Below, in pieces: positions 1 to 5,039 of a stretch of 5,039 nucleotides of DNA. Made by a program: the position numbers and the translations under genes. Origin of the DNA: Syntrophomonadaceae bacterium (lineage in GTDB: Bacteria > Bacillota > Ch66 > Ch109); contig JAAZDI010000163.1 of NCBI GenBank assembly GCA_012512295.1, forward strand, positions 1-5,039, given 5' to 3'. Positions within the stretch are counted from its first letter, which is position 1. Each line of letters begins with the position of its first letter. The notes under the pieces were generated by a model, which did not search any database, had not been told where the DNA came from, and saw nothing but the letters and a program-made list of their open reading frames with translations.

Positions 1-1
1 G

Positions 2-736
2 TTGCTGTTGGTGATGATTGGCGCCCTGCTGGCCGGCGTATTATCAGCGGTCGCCTTTGGGATCGGCGGAATTGTTTTAACCTTGTGGTCAGCCCGAACC
101 ATTCCCCCCTTGCAAGGATTAAGCCGAGTCGCGATTAACCTGATGTTTCCGGTGGCGATCGGGTTAGGCAAGTTAATTGGCATTAAACAGTCGGTAATTC
201 AAAGTTCGTTTATTGAAGTCAATAATCAGATGGTTCTGGCCAAGGCTCTAAGGGTACCCCCGGAAAAGGTTCTGTTATTGACCCCTCATTGTTTGCAACG
301 AATGGAATGTCCGCATAAGATTACGATAAATGTCCAGAACTGTAAACGCTGTGGCCTTTGTTCAATCAGTGGTCTATTAGAGATTGCTGAACGGTATGGG
401 GCAAAATTAGCCGTAGCCACCGGCGGGACATTTGCCAGGCGGTTTGTTGAACAATATCGACCGCGAGCGATTGTGGCGGTCGCTTGCGAACGCGATTTAT
501 CCAGTGGGATCATGGACACTAATCCCCTGCCGGTGTTGGGGGTACTGAATAGACGACCCCATGGTCCTTGCATTAATACAGAAGTTGATTTGGCCAAGGT
601 AGAAGAAGCGTTGATTTACTTTGTTGGTTATCCGGTACCAGCTTTAGACCCGAAAGGTTCATCAACAAAGCCTGATCAGTCAATTAGTGCTAGCTCTAAC
701 CGGGTAGCAGCACAATTTGGCCATAATAATCCATAG
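2..736 (+). CDS. DUF116 family membrane-anchored cysteine-rich protein, 5'-partial
   Basis: This matches the DUF116 family, whose biochemical role is not established. The visible part is 244 residues. It opens with a hydrophobic stretch (about residues 2-29) and a second one (about 43-61), so the protein is probably membrane-anchored with a cytosolic C-terminal domain. That domain carries the family's cysteine pattern: C97 (PHCLQ), C103, the cluster C114-x2-C117-x2-C120 (NCKRCGLC), C162 (ACERD) and C190 (GPC followed by NTEVD). A metal or Fe-S site is a reasonable inference, not shown. The frame is open to the left edge and the first possible start (TTG at base 2) falls inside the hydrophobic segment with no ribosome site visible, so the true start is probably upstream. 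Residues about 213-244 form a polar, Ser/Asn-rich tail that looks disordered. In related genomes this gene often follows priA, def and fmt; that is from memory, as the upstream genes lie outside the window. Confidence 0.85.
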   Translation: MLLVMIGALLAGVLSAVAFGIGGIVLTLWSARTIPPLQGLSRVAINLMFPVAIGLGKLIGIKQSVIQSSFIEVNNQMVLAKALRVPPEKVLLLTPHCLQRMECPHKITINVQNCKRCGLCSISGLLEIAERYGAKLAVATGGTFARRFVEQYRPRAIVAVACERDLSSGIMDTNPLPVLGVLNRRPHGPCINTEVDLAKVEEALIYFVGYPVPALDPKGSSTKPDQSISASSNRVAAQFGHNNP

Positions 737-751
737 GAAAGTTTAATTAGC

Positions 752-760
752 AAAGGAGGA
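752..760 (+). promoter_or_regulatory. Shine-Dalgarno site of the zinc peptidase gene
   Basis: AAAGGAGGA lies 7 bases before the ATG at 768. It is the strongest ribosome binding site in the window and fixes the start of the peptidase gene. It sits in the 31-base gap after the DUF116 stop codon, where no terminator is visible, so the two genes are probably co-transcribed. Confidence 0.85.
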
Positions 761-767
761 AGATAAA

Positions 768-1463
768 ATGTTTTTTCCGATCTTAGATTGGACCATGATT
801 TTGCTTGTCCCAGCGATTCTTCTGACTTTGTACGCTCAGATGAAAGTTAAATCAACTTTTAATAAATATTCAAGCATTGCGTCGCGCATCGGGTTGACTG
901 GGGCCCAAGTAGCGCGCGATCTGTTGCGCCGAAATGGAGTGCCGGTTAGCGTTGAGCGAACTCCCGGTGAATTAACGGACCATTACGATCCCCGTTCTCA
1001 GGTCTTGCGCCTTTCGGGTCCAGTTCACGATAGCCATTCACTGGCGGCCCTGGGAGTGGCTGCCCATGAGGCTGGGCACGCGATGCAACACGAAGAAGGC
1101 TACTTTCCCTTGGGTTTTCGAAACAGTCTTGTACCGGTGGCCAACTTTGGCTCAACTCTGTCTTTTCCCCTCCTGCTAATTGGCATTTTTATGGGTTCAC
1201 CGATGTTGGCGCAGCTAGGAGTCTTTGCTTTTACTGCCGTTGTCCTGTTTCAAGTGATTACTTTACCGGTAGAGTTTAACGCCAGCAACCGGGCTATTCG
1301 CTTGTTGACTGAAGGTGGCTATATCACTCAGGAAGAGGTTGGTCCGACCCGAGCAGTGCTTAATGCTGCTGCTTTGACCTATGTGGCAGCAGCCTTGATG
1401 GCTTTCCTTAATCTGGTTCGACTACTAATCCTGACCGGTTTTCTAAGCGGAGGAGATGAGTAA
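768..1463 (+). CDS. YugP-type membrane zinc metallopeptidase
   Basis: This is a 231-residue member of the neutral zinc metallopeptidase family (Zn_peptidase_2, Bacillus subtilis YugP type), about full length. The zincin motif HEAGH is at residues 100-104, giving zinc ligands H100 and H104 and catalytic E101. The conserved PVEFNASNRA stretch at 167-176 probably supplies the third ligand through E169 (inference from the family pattern). Membrane segments are likely at about 7-24, 126-143, 145-166 and 199-225, with the active site between the first and second, near the membrane surface. Substrates are not known to me. The ATG at 768 is supported by a strong Shine-Dalgarno site. The gene ends 6 bases before rsmB, and its last codons contain the rsmB ribosome binding site, so the two are translationally close. 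Its place between DUF116 and rsmB is a common clostridial arrangement. Confidence 0.93.
   Translation: MFFPILDWTMILLVPAILLTLYAQMKVKSTFNKYSSIASRIGLTGAQVARDLLRRNGVPVSVERTPGELTDHYDPRSQVLRLSGPVHDSHSLAALGVAAHEAGHAMQHEEGYFPLGFRNSLVPVANFGSTLSFPLLLIGIFMGSPMLAQLGVFAFTAVVLFQVITLPVEFNASNRAIRLLTEGGYITQEEVGPTRAVLNAAALTYVAAALMAFLNLVRLLILTGFLSGGDE
1449..1455 (+). promoter_or_regulatory. Shine-Dalgarno site of rsmB, inside the upstream gene
   Basis: GGAGGAG lies in the final codons of the zinc peptidase gene, 14 bases before the ATG at 1470, which is longer than the usual spacing. An in-frame TAG at 1464-1466 excludes any earlier rsmB start, so the ATG at 1470 is the first possible one. The overlap suggests that ribosomes ending the peptidase may help start rsmB. 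Confidence 0.6.
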
Positions 1464-1469
1464 TAGTTA

Positions 1470-2891
1470 ATGCTCAATAAGAAGCGGTATCGCCGGGCTA
1501 ACCCCGGTTCAGCCCGGGCTGGAGCTTTGCACGTTTTATATGCCGTTGAAGTTGAAGGGGCTTACGCCAATCTGGTCCTTGACCAGTTGTTGCGGGAAGT
1601 CCCTTTTGCCAAGTCGGACCGCTCCTTCCTGACCGAGTTGGTCTATGGGACGTTACGTTGGCGCGGGACCATAGACTGGATACTAAATCAAGTAGTCCGG
1701 TCCGGCTTGGATCGATTAACCCCTTGGATTCGCAATATTTTGCGCCTAGGGGTTTATCAGTTGCTCTTCATGAACAAGATTCCCCCTTCAGCCGTGTGCA
1801 ACGAAGGGACAAATCTGGCCAAACGTTACGGACACCAAGGTGTGGCTCGTTTAGTTAATGGGGTATTGCGCAGCGTCGCCCGTCGCGGTCAAGACTGGGA
1901 ATACCCTGATCCGCAGGAAAAACCGGTTGAGCATATTGCGGCGCGTTATTCTCACCCAGAGTGGATGGTGGAACGATGGCTAAAACGTTACGGCCAAGCA
2001 GAAACGATTGCCCTATGCTTAGCCAACAACCAGCCGGCTGCTAATTCGATCAGAACTAATACGCTACGCCTGAGTGTTGAGGAACTGATTCAACGCTTAC
2101 AAACAGAAGGGGTGGAAGTAGAGGCAAGCCGGCTGGTCCCGGAAGGTTTAAGATTAAAGGGGTTATCCGCTTATACCAGCCTAGCGGCCTTTGGCCAGGG
2201 GTTATTTCAGGTGCAGGATGAGAGTTCCATGCTTGCTGGCTACGGCTTAGGGCCTTTGCCTGGTACCCGGGTCATTGACACCTGCGCCGCACCCGGCGGT
2301 AAAACAACTCACCTGGCTCAGTTGATGCAAAATCGAGGGGAAATATTAGCATTTGATCTGCATGACCACAAGATCGGTTTGGTTCAGGAGAATTGTCGCC
2401 GGTTAGGGGTAAATATCGTTCGAACTTCAGTGATGGATGCCCGAGAACTGCCGGGCCGCTGGTCGGGCTGGGCAGATTTCGTTTTGGTCGATGCTCCCTG
2501 CTCCGGTCTCGGCGTTTTACGGCGGCGGCCTGATGCCCGGTGGCACAAAAACCCCGGACAGATCCGCGAGTTGGTCAGTCTGCAGAGCCAAATTTTGACC
2601 GCAGCCAGTCAGTGTCTTCGTCCTGGCGGGACCTTACTTTATAGCACCTGTACGCTAGAACCGGAAGAGAATGAGGGAGTAGTCCGGCACTTCCTGGCCG
2701 CAGGCAGTGACAATTTAAGTAGTCTGGATAAACCAGGAAAATATTATCTGGAGGACCTGAGTCAGTTTTTGCCCTTCATTCCCTGGCGGGAGGAAGATCG
2801 TAATCAGATAAAAAAGGGATATCTAACTCTATTACCCCATATCCATGGGACAGATGGTTTTTTTCTGGCCAGATTGCGGCGCGGGAAATAA
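1470..2891 (+). CDS. rsmB: 16S rRNA (cytosine-967 C5)-methyltransferase RsmB
   Basis: RsmB transfers a methyl group from S-adenosylmethionine to C5 of cytosine 967 of 16S rRNA (E. coli numbering), before 30S assembly is complete. The 473-residue protein has the two-part family layout: an N-terminal NusB-like RNA-binding domain (about residues 12-140) and a C-terminal Rossmann methyltransferase (about 240-471). SAM-binding motif I is DTCAAPGGKT at 270-279. The two m5C cysteines are both present: C344 in DAPCSG (341-346) and the catalytic C394 in YSTCTLEPEENEG (391-403). The protein ends with the expected TDGFFLARLRR (461-471). It is somewhat longer than the roughly 430-450 residues usual for the family; the extra length is near residues 411-445, between motif VI and the C-terminal strand. 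It lies 6 bases after the peptidase gene and 54 before rlmN, forming an rRNA-modification pair. Confidence 0.96.
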   Translation: MLNKKRYRRANPGSARAGALHVLYAVEVEGAYANLVLDQLLREVPFAKSDRSFLTELVYGTLRWRGTIDWILNQVVRSGLDRLTPWIRNILRLGVYQLLFMNKIPPSAVCNEGTNLAKRYGHQGVARLVNGVLRSVARRGQDWEYPDPQEKPVEHIAARYSHPEWMVERWLKRYGQAETIALCLANNQPAANSIRTNTLRLSVEELIQRLQTEGVEVEASRLVPEGLRLKGLSAYTSLAAFGQGLFQVQDESSMLAGYGLGPLPGTRVIDTCAAPGGKTTHLAQLMQNRGEILAFDLHDHKIGLVQENCRRLGVNIVRTSVMDARELPGRWSGWADFVLVDAPCSGLGVLRRRPDARWHKNPGQIRELVSLQSQILTAASQCLRPGGTLLYSTCTLEPEENEGVVRHFLAAGSDNLSSLDKPGKYYLEDLSQFLPFIPWREEDRNQIKKGYLTLLPHIHGTDGFFLARLRRGK

Positions 2892-2935
2892 TATAAAGCA
2901 GGAATAATTGACTTTTTCGCGAATATTCCATGTTG

Positions 2936-2943
2936 GGAAGGAA
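2936..2943 (+). promoter_or_regulatory. Shine-Dalgarno site of rlmN
   Basis: GGAAGGAA lies just upstream of the ATG at 2946 with short spacing (about 4 bases from the last G). The rest of the 54-base rsmB-rlmN gap is A/T-rich and holds an 8-base palindrome TTCGCGAA at 2916-2923. I see neither a terminator nor a credible promoter in it. Confidence 0.55.
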
Positions 2944-2945
2944 AT

Positions 2946-4022
2946 ATGGAGAAAAAACGACTTTGTGGTCAAAACCTAAAAGAAATGGAGGACTGGATTG
3001 CCCGATTAGGTGAGCCGCGATACCGGGCACACCAGATTTATCAATGGATTTATCAACGAGGGGCCAATGATTTTGCCCAAATGACCGATTTGCCCAAGCG
3101 CCTGCGCGCTCTGCTTCAGGAAACCGCTCAGGTGGGACTGCCTACGGTCATAAAACAGCAGCTTGATCCTGAAGATTTAACCGTTAAGCTGTTGCTAGAA
3201 TTAAAAGATAAGCAGAGGGTTGAAGCGGTCCTCATGCCATACAGCAACCTTGATTTCAGTCGGAATCGCTTGACTGGTTGTATCTCGTCCCAAGTGGGGT
3301 GCCCGATTGGCTGCCCTTTTTGTGCTACGGGTCAAGGAGGATTTATCCGTAATCTAGAAGCCGGAGAAATCGTGGGGCAGGTTATCGCCTTGCGGCAGGA
3401 AGCCCTAAAATCGGAGAATACATTGATTGAGAGCCTAAATATTGTTTTTATGGGCATGGGCGAGCCTTTGCTTAATTATGCTGAAGTGTTGAAAAGCATT
3501 TACTTGTTGCATGATCCCAAGGGCCTGAATATTAGCCTGCGTCGAATTACCCTTTCGACTGCCGGCGTGGTGCCGCGGATCTATCAATTAGCCCAGGAAG
3601 AGTTACCGATTAATCTCGCAGTCTCTCTACACGCCCCAAATAATGATTTGCGCAATCAATTAGTGCCCCTTAACCGTCGGTACCCCTTGGAAGAATTGAT
3701 CCCGGCTTGCCGCAAGTATTTTGAGTCAAGCAAGCGACGGGTAACCTTTGAATATATTTTACTTAATCAAGTAAATGATACCGAAGACCTGGCCGAAGAA
3801 TTAGCTCTCAGACTAAAAGGCTTGCCAGCTCTAGTCAACTTGATCCCGGCTAATCCAACCAACGGGGCGGACCAGCGTCCTTCTCCAGAAAGAATCAGGT
3901 CATTTACCCGGATTTTAAAAACCCGGGGATTAGAGGTTACGCTTCGAGAAGGACGCGGCGGGAATATCGCTGCCGCCTGTGGTCAGCTCAGAGCGAGAGA
4001 TTCTTCACTTCGTTCAGAATGA
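2946..4022 (+). CDS. rlmN: Dual-specificity 23S rRNA A2503 / tRNA A37 C2-methyltransferase RlmN
   Basis: RlmN is a radical SAM enzyme that methylates C2 of A2503 in 23S rRNA and, in E. coli, A37 of some tRNAs. It affects peptidyl-transferase function and decoding accuracy. The 358-residue protein is full length. The 4Fe-4S cluster motif is C119-x3-C123-x2-C126 (GCPIGCPFCATG). C112 matches E. coli C118, and C345 in AAACGQL matches the methyl-carrying C355, so both mechanistic cysteines are kept. E93 (RVEAV) is the likely counterpart of E. coli E105. GMGEPLLNY (170-178) and STAGVVPRI (204-212) are further family motifs. The ATG at 2946 gives the usual N-terminus (MEKK... then LGEPRYRAHQIYQWIY at 21-36). 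Odd points: the residue before IAAACGQL is N340 where I would expect Asp in most homologues, and the last ten residues plus the stop codon lie in what looks like a dispersed repeat. Confidence 0.96.
   Translation: MEKKRLCGQNLKEMEDWIARLGEPRYRAHQIYQWIYQRGANDFAQMTDLPKRLRALLQETAQVGLPTVIKQQLDPEDLTVKLLLELKDKQRVEAVLMPYSNLDFSRNRLTGCISSQVGCPIGCPFCATGQGGFIRNLEAGEIVGQVIALRQEALKSENTLIESLNIVFMGMGEPLLNYAEVLKSIYLLHDPKGLNISLRRITLSTAGVVPRIYQLAQEELPINLAVSLHAPNNDLRNQLVPLNRRYPLEELIPACRKYFESSKRRVTFEYILLNQVNDTEDLAEELALRLKGLPALVNLIPANPTNGADQRPSPERIRSFTRILKTRGLEVTLREGRGGNIAAACGQLRARDSSLRSE
3991..4022 (+). repeat. Short dispersed repeat overlapping the 3' end of rlmN
   Basis: This 32-base stretch contains AGATTCTTCACTTCG followed by TTCAGAATGA. 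I recognise this word pattern from memory as a short repeat scattered through the genomes of many Clostridia, Chloroflexi and Deltaproteobacteria, often with the variants CTTCGCTTCGCTCAGAATGAC. It contains an imperfect palindrome, ATTCT (4000-4004) and AGAAT (4016-4020), around an 11-base loop. It starts right after the conserved CGQL codons of rlmN, encodes the final ARDSSLRSE, and supplies the TGA stop. Only one copy is clear in this window, so its repeat nature rests on recall rather than on internal evidence. Function is unknown; it may be a remnant of a small non-autonomous element. Confidence 0.55.
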
Positions 4023-4049
4023 TCATGCGTCAACCGCACCACGATAAAC

Positions 4050-4092
4050 GAATAATGGTTATATTCAGAGCAATGACAAAAAGCTATTATTT
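4050..4092 (+). other. A/T-rich stem-loop downstream of rlmN
   Basis: Bases 4050-4060 (GAATAATGGTT) pair with 4082-4092 (AGCTATTATTT) in an 11-pair stem, eight Watson-Crick and three G-U, around a 21-base loop. The stem is weak because it is mostly A-U, and only a few T follow it (up to 4093), so it is not a canonical terminator. It could slow or end some transcripts, protect the 3' end of the rlmN message, or be part of the remnant element in this gap. Confidence 0.35.
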
Positions 4093-4104
4093 TCATCAGT
4101 AGTT

Positions 4105-4190
4105 GTGCCTAGCGAACCTGAGGGTAATGATCTACAACAGAACGAGCGTTGAAAAGCGGCATCTAAGGAAACAGGTTGAGCAGTCCAATG
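4105..4190 (+). other. Possible decayed group II intron domain I fragment
   Basis: The stretch begins GTGCCTAGCGAACCTGAG, close to the GUGYG start and first stem region of bacterial group II introns. AACCTG (4115-4120) can pair with CAGGTT (4172-4177) about 50 bases downstream, and an inner CAAC (4135-4138)/GTTG (4148-4151) stem lies between them. The words GAAAAGC and CATCTAAGGAAACAGG resemble the corresponding part of clostridial group II introns as I remember them. No reverse transcriptase, domain V or 3' end is present, so at best this is a short 5' fragment. The assignment is from recall and is tentative; an unrelated structured leader of prpC is the main alternative. Confidence 0.25.
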
Positions 4191-4223
4191 TTAAATATCA
4201 GACATCCGATATCTAAACGATCC

Positions 4224-4230
4224 AAGGGGG
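4224..4230 (+). promoter_or_regulatory. Shine-Dalgarno site of prpC
   Basis: AAGGGGG lies 7 bases before the ATG at 4238. It supports that start, which also gives the standard PP2C N-terminus with the first metal-site acidic motif 16 residues in. Confidence 0.65.
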
Positions 4231-4237
4231 ACCACTG

Positions 4238-4969
4238 ATGGAGATTCGGGCAAGAACTGAGATAGGATTAGTCAGGAAAAAAAACGAAGATAGTGTTCTA
4301 ATCTGTCCTAAGAGAAGTTTATTAGTCGTCGCCGATGGGATGGGGGGTCACCTAGCTGGGGAAGTCGCCAGTAAAATTGCTGTGCAGATCTTTGATCGCC
4401 GGGTTGGCGTGATCGATGGTCAGGTAAATCCTCTGACCTTGCTAAAGGAGATAACGGAAGAAGCTAATCGGGAAATCCTGGGGCATGCTCTTCGTCATTC
4501 GAACTGTCAGGGGATGGGCACGACCCTGACCGCGGCCCTGATCTACCGGGACCGGGTTTACTTAGCACATGTCGGAGATAGTCGGGCCTACCTGATTCGC
4601 CCTGGTCTTATTCGTCGCTTAACCCTTGATCATTCGGTTGTGGAAGAACTGCTTAGGTGGGGAGCTATTTCCGAAGCTGAGGCCACCCATCATCCCTACC
4701 GAAGTGTTTTGACCCGAGCTCTGGGGACCGAGGCGAACATTAGAATTGATTTAGTGGAAGAAGTTTTTTTGACCGGTGATTACTTGTTGTTATGCACTGA
4801 TGGTTTAACCAATTTAGTCTCAGATCAAGAAATATACGATATTATCGAGCGCGCCACGAGTCTAGAGACCGCTTTGGATCAACTGGTTGGATTGGCCCTG
4901 GCTAGAGGAGGCCACGATAATATCACTGTGGCCTTAGGGCAATTGGAATATCGAGGTGAGATTAGTTGA
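4238..4969 (+). CDS. prpC: PP2C-family serine/threonine phosphatase (PrpC/Stp)
   Basis: This metal-dependent phosphatase removes phosphate from Ser/Thr residues and reverses the action of the kinase encoded next to it. The 243-residue protein is a complete single PP2C domain of normal bacterial length, cytosolic, without membrane segments. Visible motifs in order: NED (16-18), DGMGGH (33-38, metal ligands D33 and G34), GMGTTLTAA (92-100), HVGDSRAYL (111-119, D114), LTLDHS (128-133), RSVLTRALG (155-163), CTDGL (186-190, metal ligand D188) and GGHDNITV (224-231, metal ligand D227). All expected metal-binding residues are present, so it should be active. In B. subtilis PrpC opposes PrkC on targets such as elongation factors and WalR. 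The stop codon overlaps the prkC start by 4 bases, indicating translational coupling and balanced output. Upstream it is separated from rlmN by an unusually long 215-base gap. Confidence 0.96.
   Translation: MEIRARTEIGLVRKKNEDSVLICPKRSLLVVADGMGGHLAGEVASKIAVQIFDRRVGVIDGQVNPLTLLKEITEEANREILGHALRHSNCQGMGTTLTAALIYRDRVYLAHVGDSRAYLIRPGLIRRLTLDHSVVEELLRWGAISEAEATHHPYRSVLTRALGTEANIRIDLVEEVFLTGDYLLLCTDGLTNLVSDQEIYDIIERATSLETALDQLVGLALARGGHDNITVALGQLEYRGEIS
4953..4959 (+). promoter_or_regulatory. Shine-Dalgarno site of prkC, inside prpC
   Basis: GAGGTGA, a perfect match to part of the AGGAGGTGATC consensus, lies 6 bases before the TTG at 4966. It decides the start of prkC: an in-frame TAG at 4963-4965 directly precedes the TTG, so no earlier start is possible. 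Confidence 0.8.
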
Positions 4970-5039
4970 TTGGGAAGATCTTGGGGGGCCGGTACGAGAT
5001 CAAGGAAAAACTAGGCTCCGGGGGTATGGCGGTAGTCTA
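4966..5039 (+). CDS. prkC: PASTA-type serine/threonine protein kinase PrkC, 3'-partial (first 24 codons)
   Basis: Only the N-terminus is inside the window. The TTG start at 4966 overlaps the prpC stop codon (TTGA) and gives M-IGKILGGRYEIKEKLGSG-GMAVV. IGK..GGRYEI followed by the glycine-rich loop GSGGMAVV (about residues 17-24) is the standard beginning of bacterial Hanks-type kinases of the PrkC/PknB group, which bind ATP at this loop. The family normally continues with the rest of the kinase domain, one membrane helix and several extracellular PASTA repeats that sense peptidoglycan fragments; none of that can be checked here, including the PASTA repeats. The call rests on the N-terminal sequence plus its position directly after a PP2C phosphatase. 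A TTG start with a tight overlap may keep kinase output tied to, and perhaps below, phosphatase output (inference). Confidence 0.9.
   Translation, partial: MIGKILGGRYEIKEKLGSGGMAVV

Larger units (their letters stand above)
4023..4237. other. Intergenic gap between rlmN and prpC, probably remnant DNA
   Basis: This 215-base gap is the only long one in an otherwise compact cluster. It is A/T-richer than the genes around it and I see no coding region or tRNA in it. It holds three things: an A/T-rich hairpin (4050-4092), a stretch at about 4105-4190 that resembles domain I of a group II intron, and a prpC ribosome binding site at its right end. A small 5-pair stem, ATATC (4195-4199) with GATAT (4208-4212), lies between the last two. 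I could not find a good sigma-A promoter: TATTAT at 4085-4090 has only a poor -35 partner. Whether prpC is read through from rlmN or has its own promoter cannot be settled from the sequence. Confidence 0.6.

Noticed and set aside
286..597. Open reading frame of 103 codons on the minus strand inside the DUF116 gene
   Set aside because: It lies wholly antisense to a recognised conserved gene, has no ribosome binding site evidence that I can see, and its translation resembles no family I know.
1658..1858. Second plus-strand frame inside rsmB
   Set aside because: It is an out-of-frame shadow of the NusB-like domain of rsmB, with no independent start signal.
2916..2923. Palindrome TTCGCGAA as an operator
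   Set aside because: It is only 8 bases, not extended on either side, and no regulator or promoter is associated with it.
2908..2930. TTGACT as a possible -35 box for an rlmN promoter
   Set aside because: No -10 box is found at 16-18 bases spacing; the A/T word TATTCC at 2924 is far too close.
2776..3030. Minus-strand open frame spanning the rsmB-rlmN junction
   Set aside because: It overlaps the conserved 3' end of rsmB and 5' start of rlmN on the other strand and its translation shows no recognisable domain.
4062..4090. TATTAT (4085-4090) as a -10 box for prpC
   Set aside because: The hexamer at 17-base spacing (TATTCA) matches only three of six -35 positions, and TATTAT is part of the A/T-rich stem, so chance is likely.
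4023..4237. A known riboswitch or tRNA in the gap before prpC
   Set aside because: I could not match the conserved core of any riboswitch class I know (including both cyclic-di-GMP types), and there is no T-loop or acceptor-stem pattern of a tRNA.

Overview
The window looks like ordinary chromosome of a low-to-medium G+C Gram-positive bacterium, most likely a member of the Clostridia (Peptococcaceae/Desulfotomaculum-like). The reasons are the gene order, strong Shine-Dalgarno sites of the AGGAGG/GAGGTGA type, and protein sequences typical of that group. The gene order DUF116 - YugP-type zinc peptidase - rsmB - rlmN - prpC - prkC is a conserved housekeeping cluster in Firmicutes. The species assignment is inference.

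Layout: all six genes lie on the + strand. A DUF116 membrane-anchored cysteine-rich protein (5' end cut by the window) is followed by a membrane zinc metallopeptidase. Next come two rRNA methyltransferases, RsmB (16S m5C967) and RlmN (23S m2A2503). After a 215-base gap come the PP2C phosphatase PrpC and the first 24 codons of the Ser/Thr kinase PrkC, which runs off the right edge. The first three genes are tightly packed (31 and 6 bases apart). rsmB and rlmN are 54 bases apart, and prpC/prkC overlap by 4 bases (TTGA).

How they work together: rsmB and rlmN modify the ribosome. prpC and prkC form the usual antagonistic phosphatase/kinase pair, which in Bacillus subtilis acts on translation factors and the cell envelope response. 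The two membrane proteins upstream are conserved neighbours of unknown or poorly defined role.

The least ordinary part is the rlmN-prpC junction. The last ten codons and the stop codon of rlmN look as if they are supplied by a short dispersed repeat of a type I recall from many bacterial genomes. The gap behind it holds an 11-pair hairpin and a stretch that resembles domain I of a group II intron. I read this as debris of mobile or repetitive DNA that entered between rlmN and prpC. I see no convincing new biological system here.
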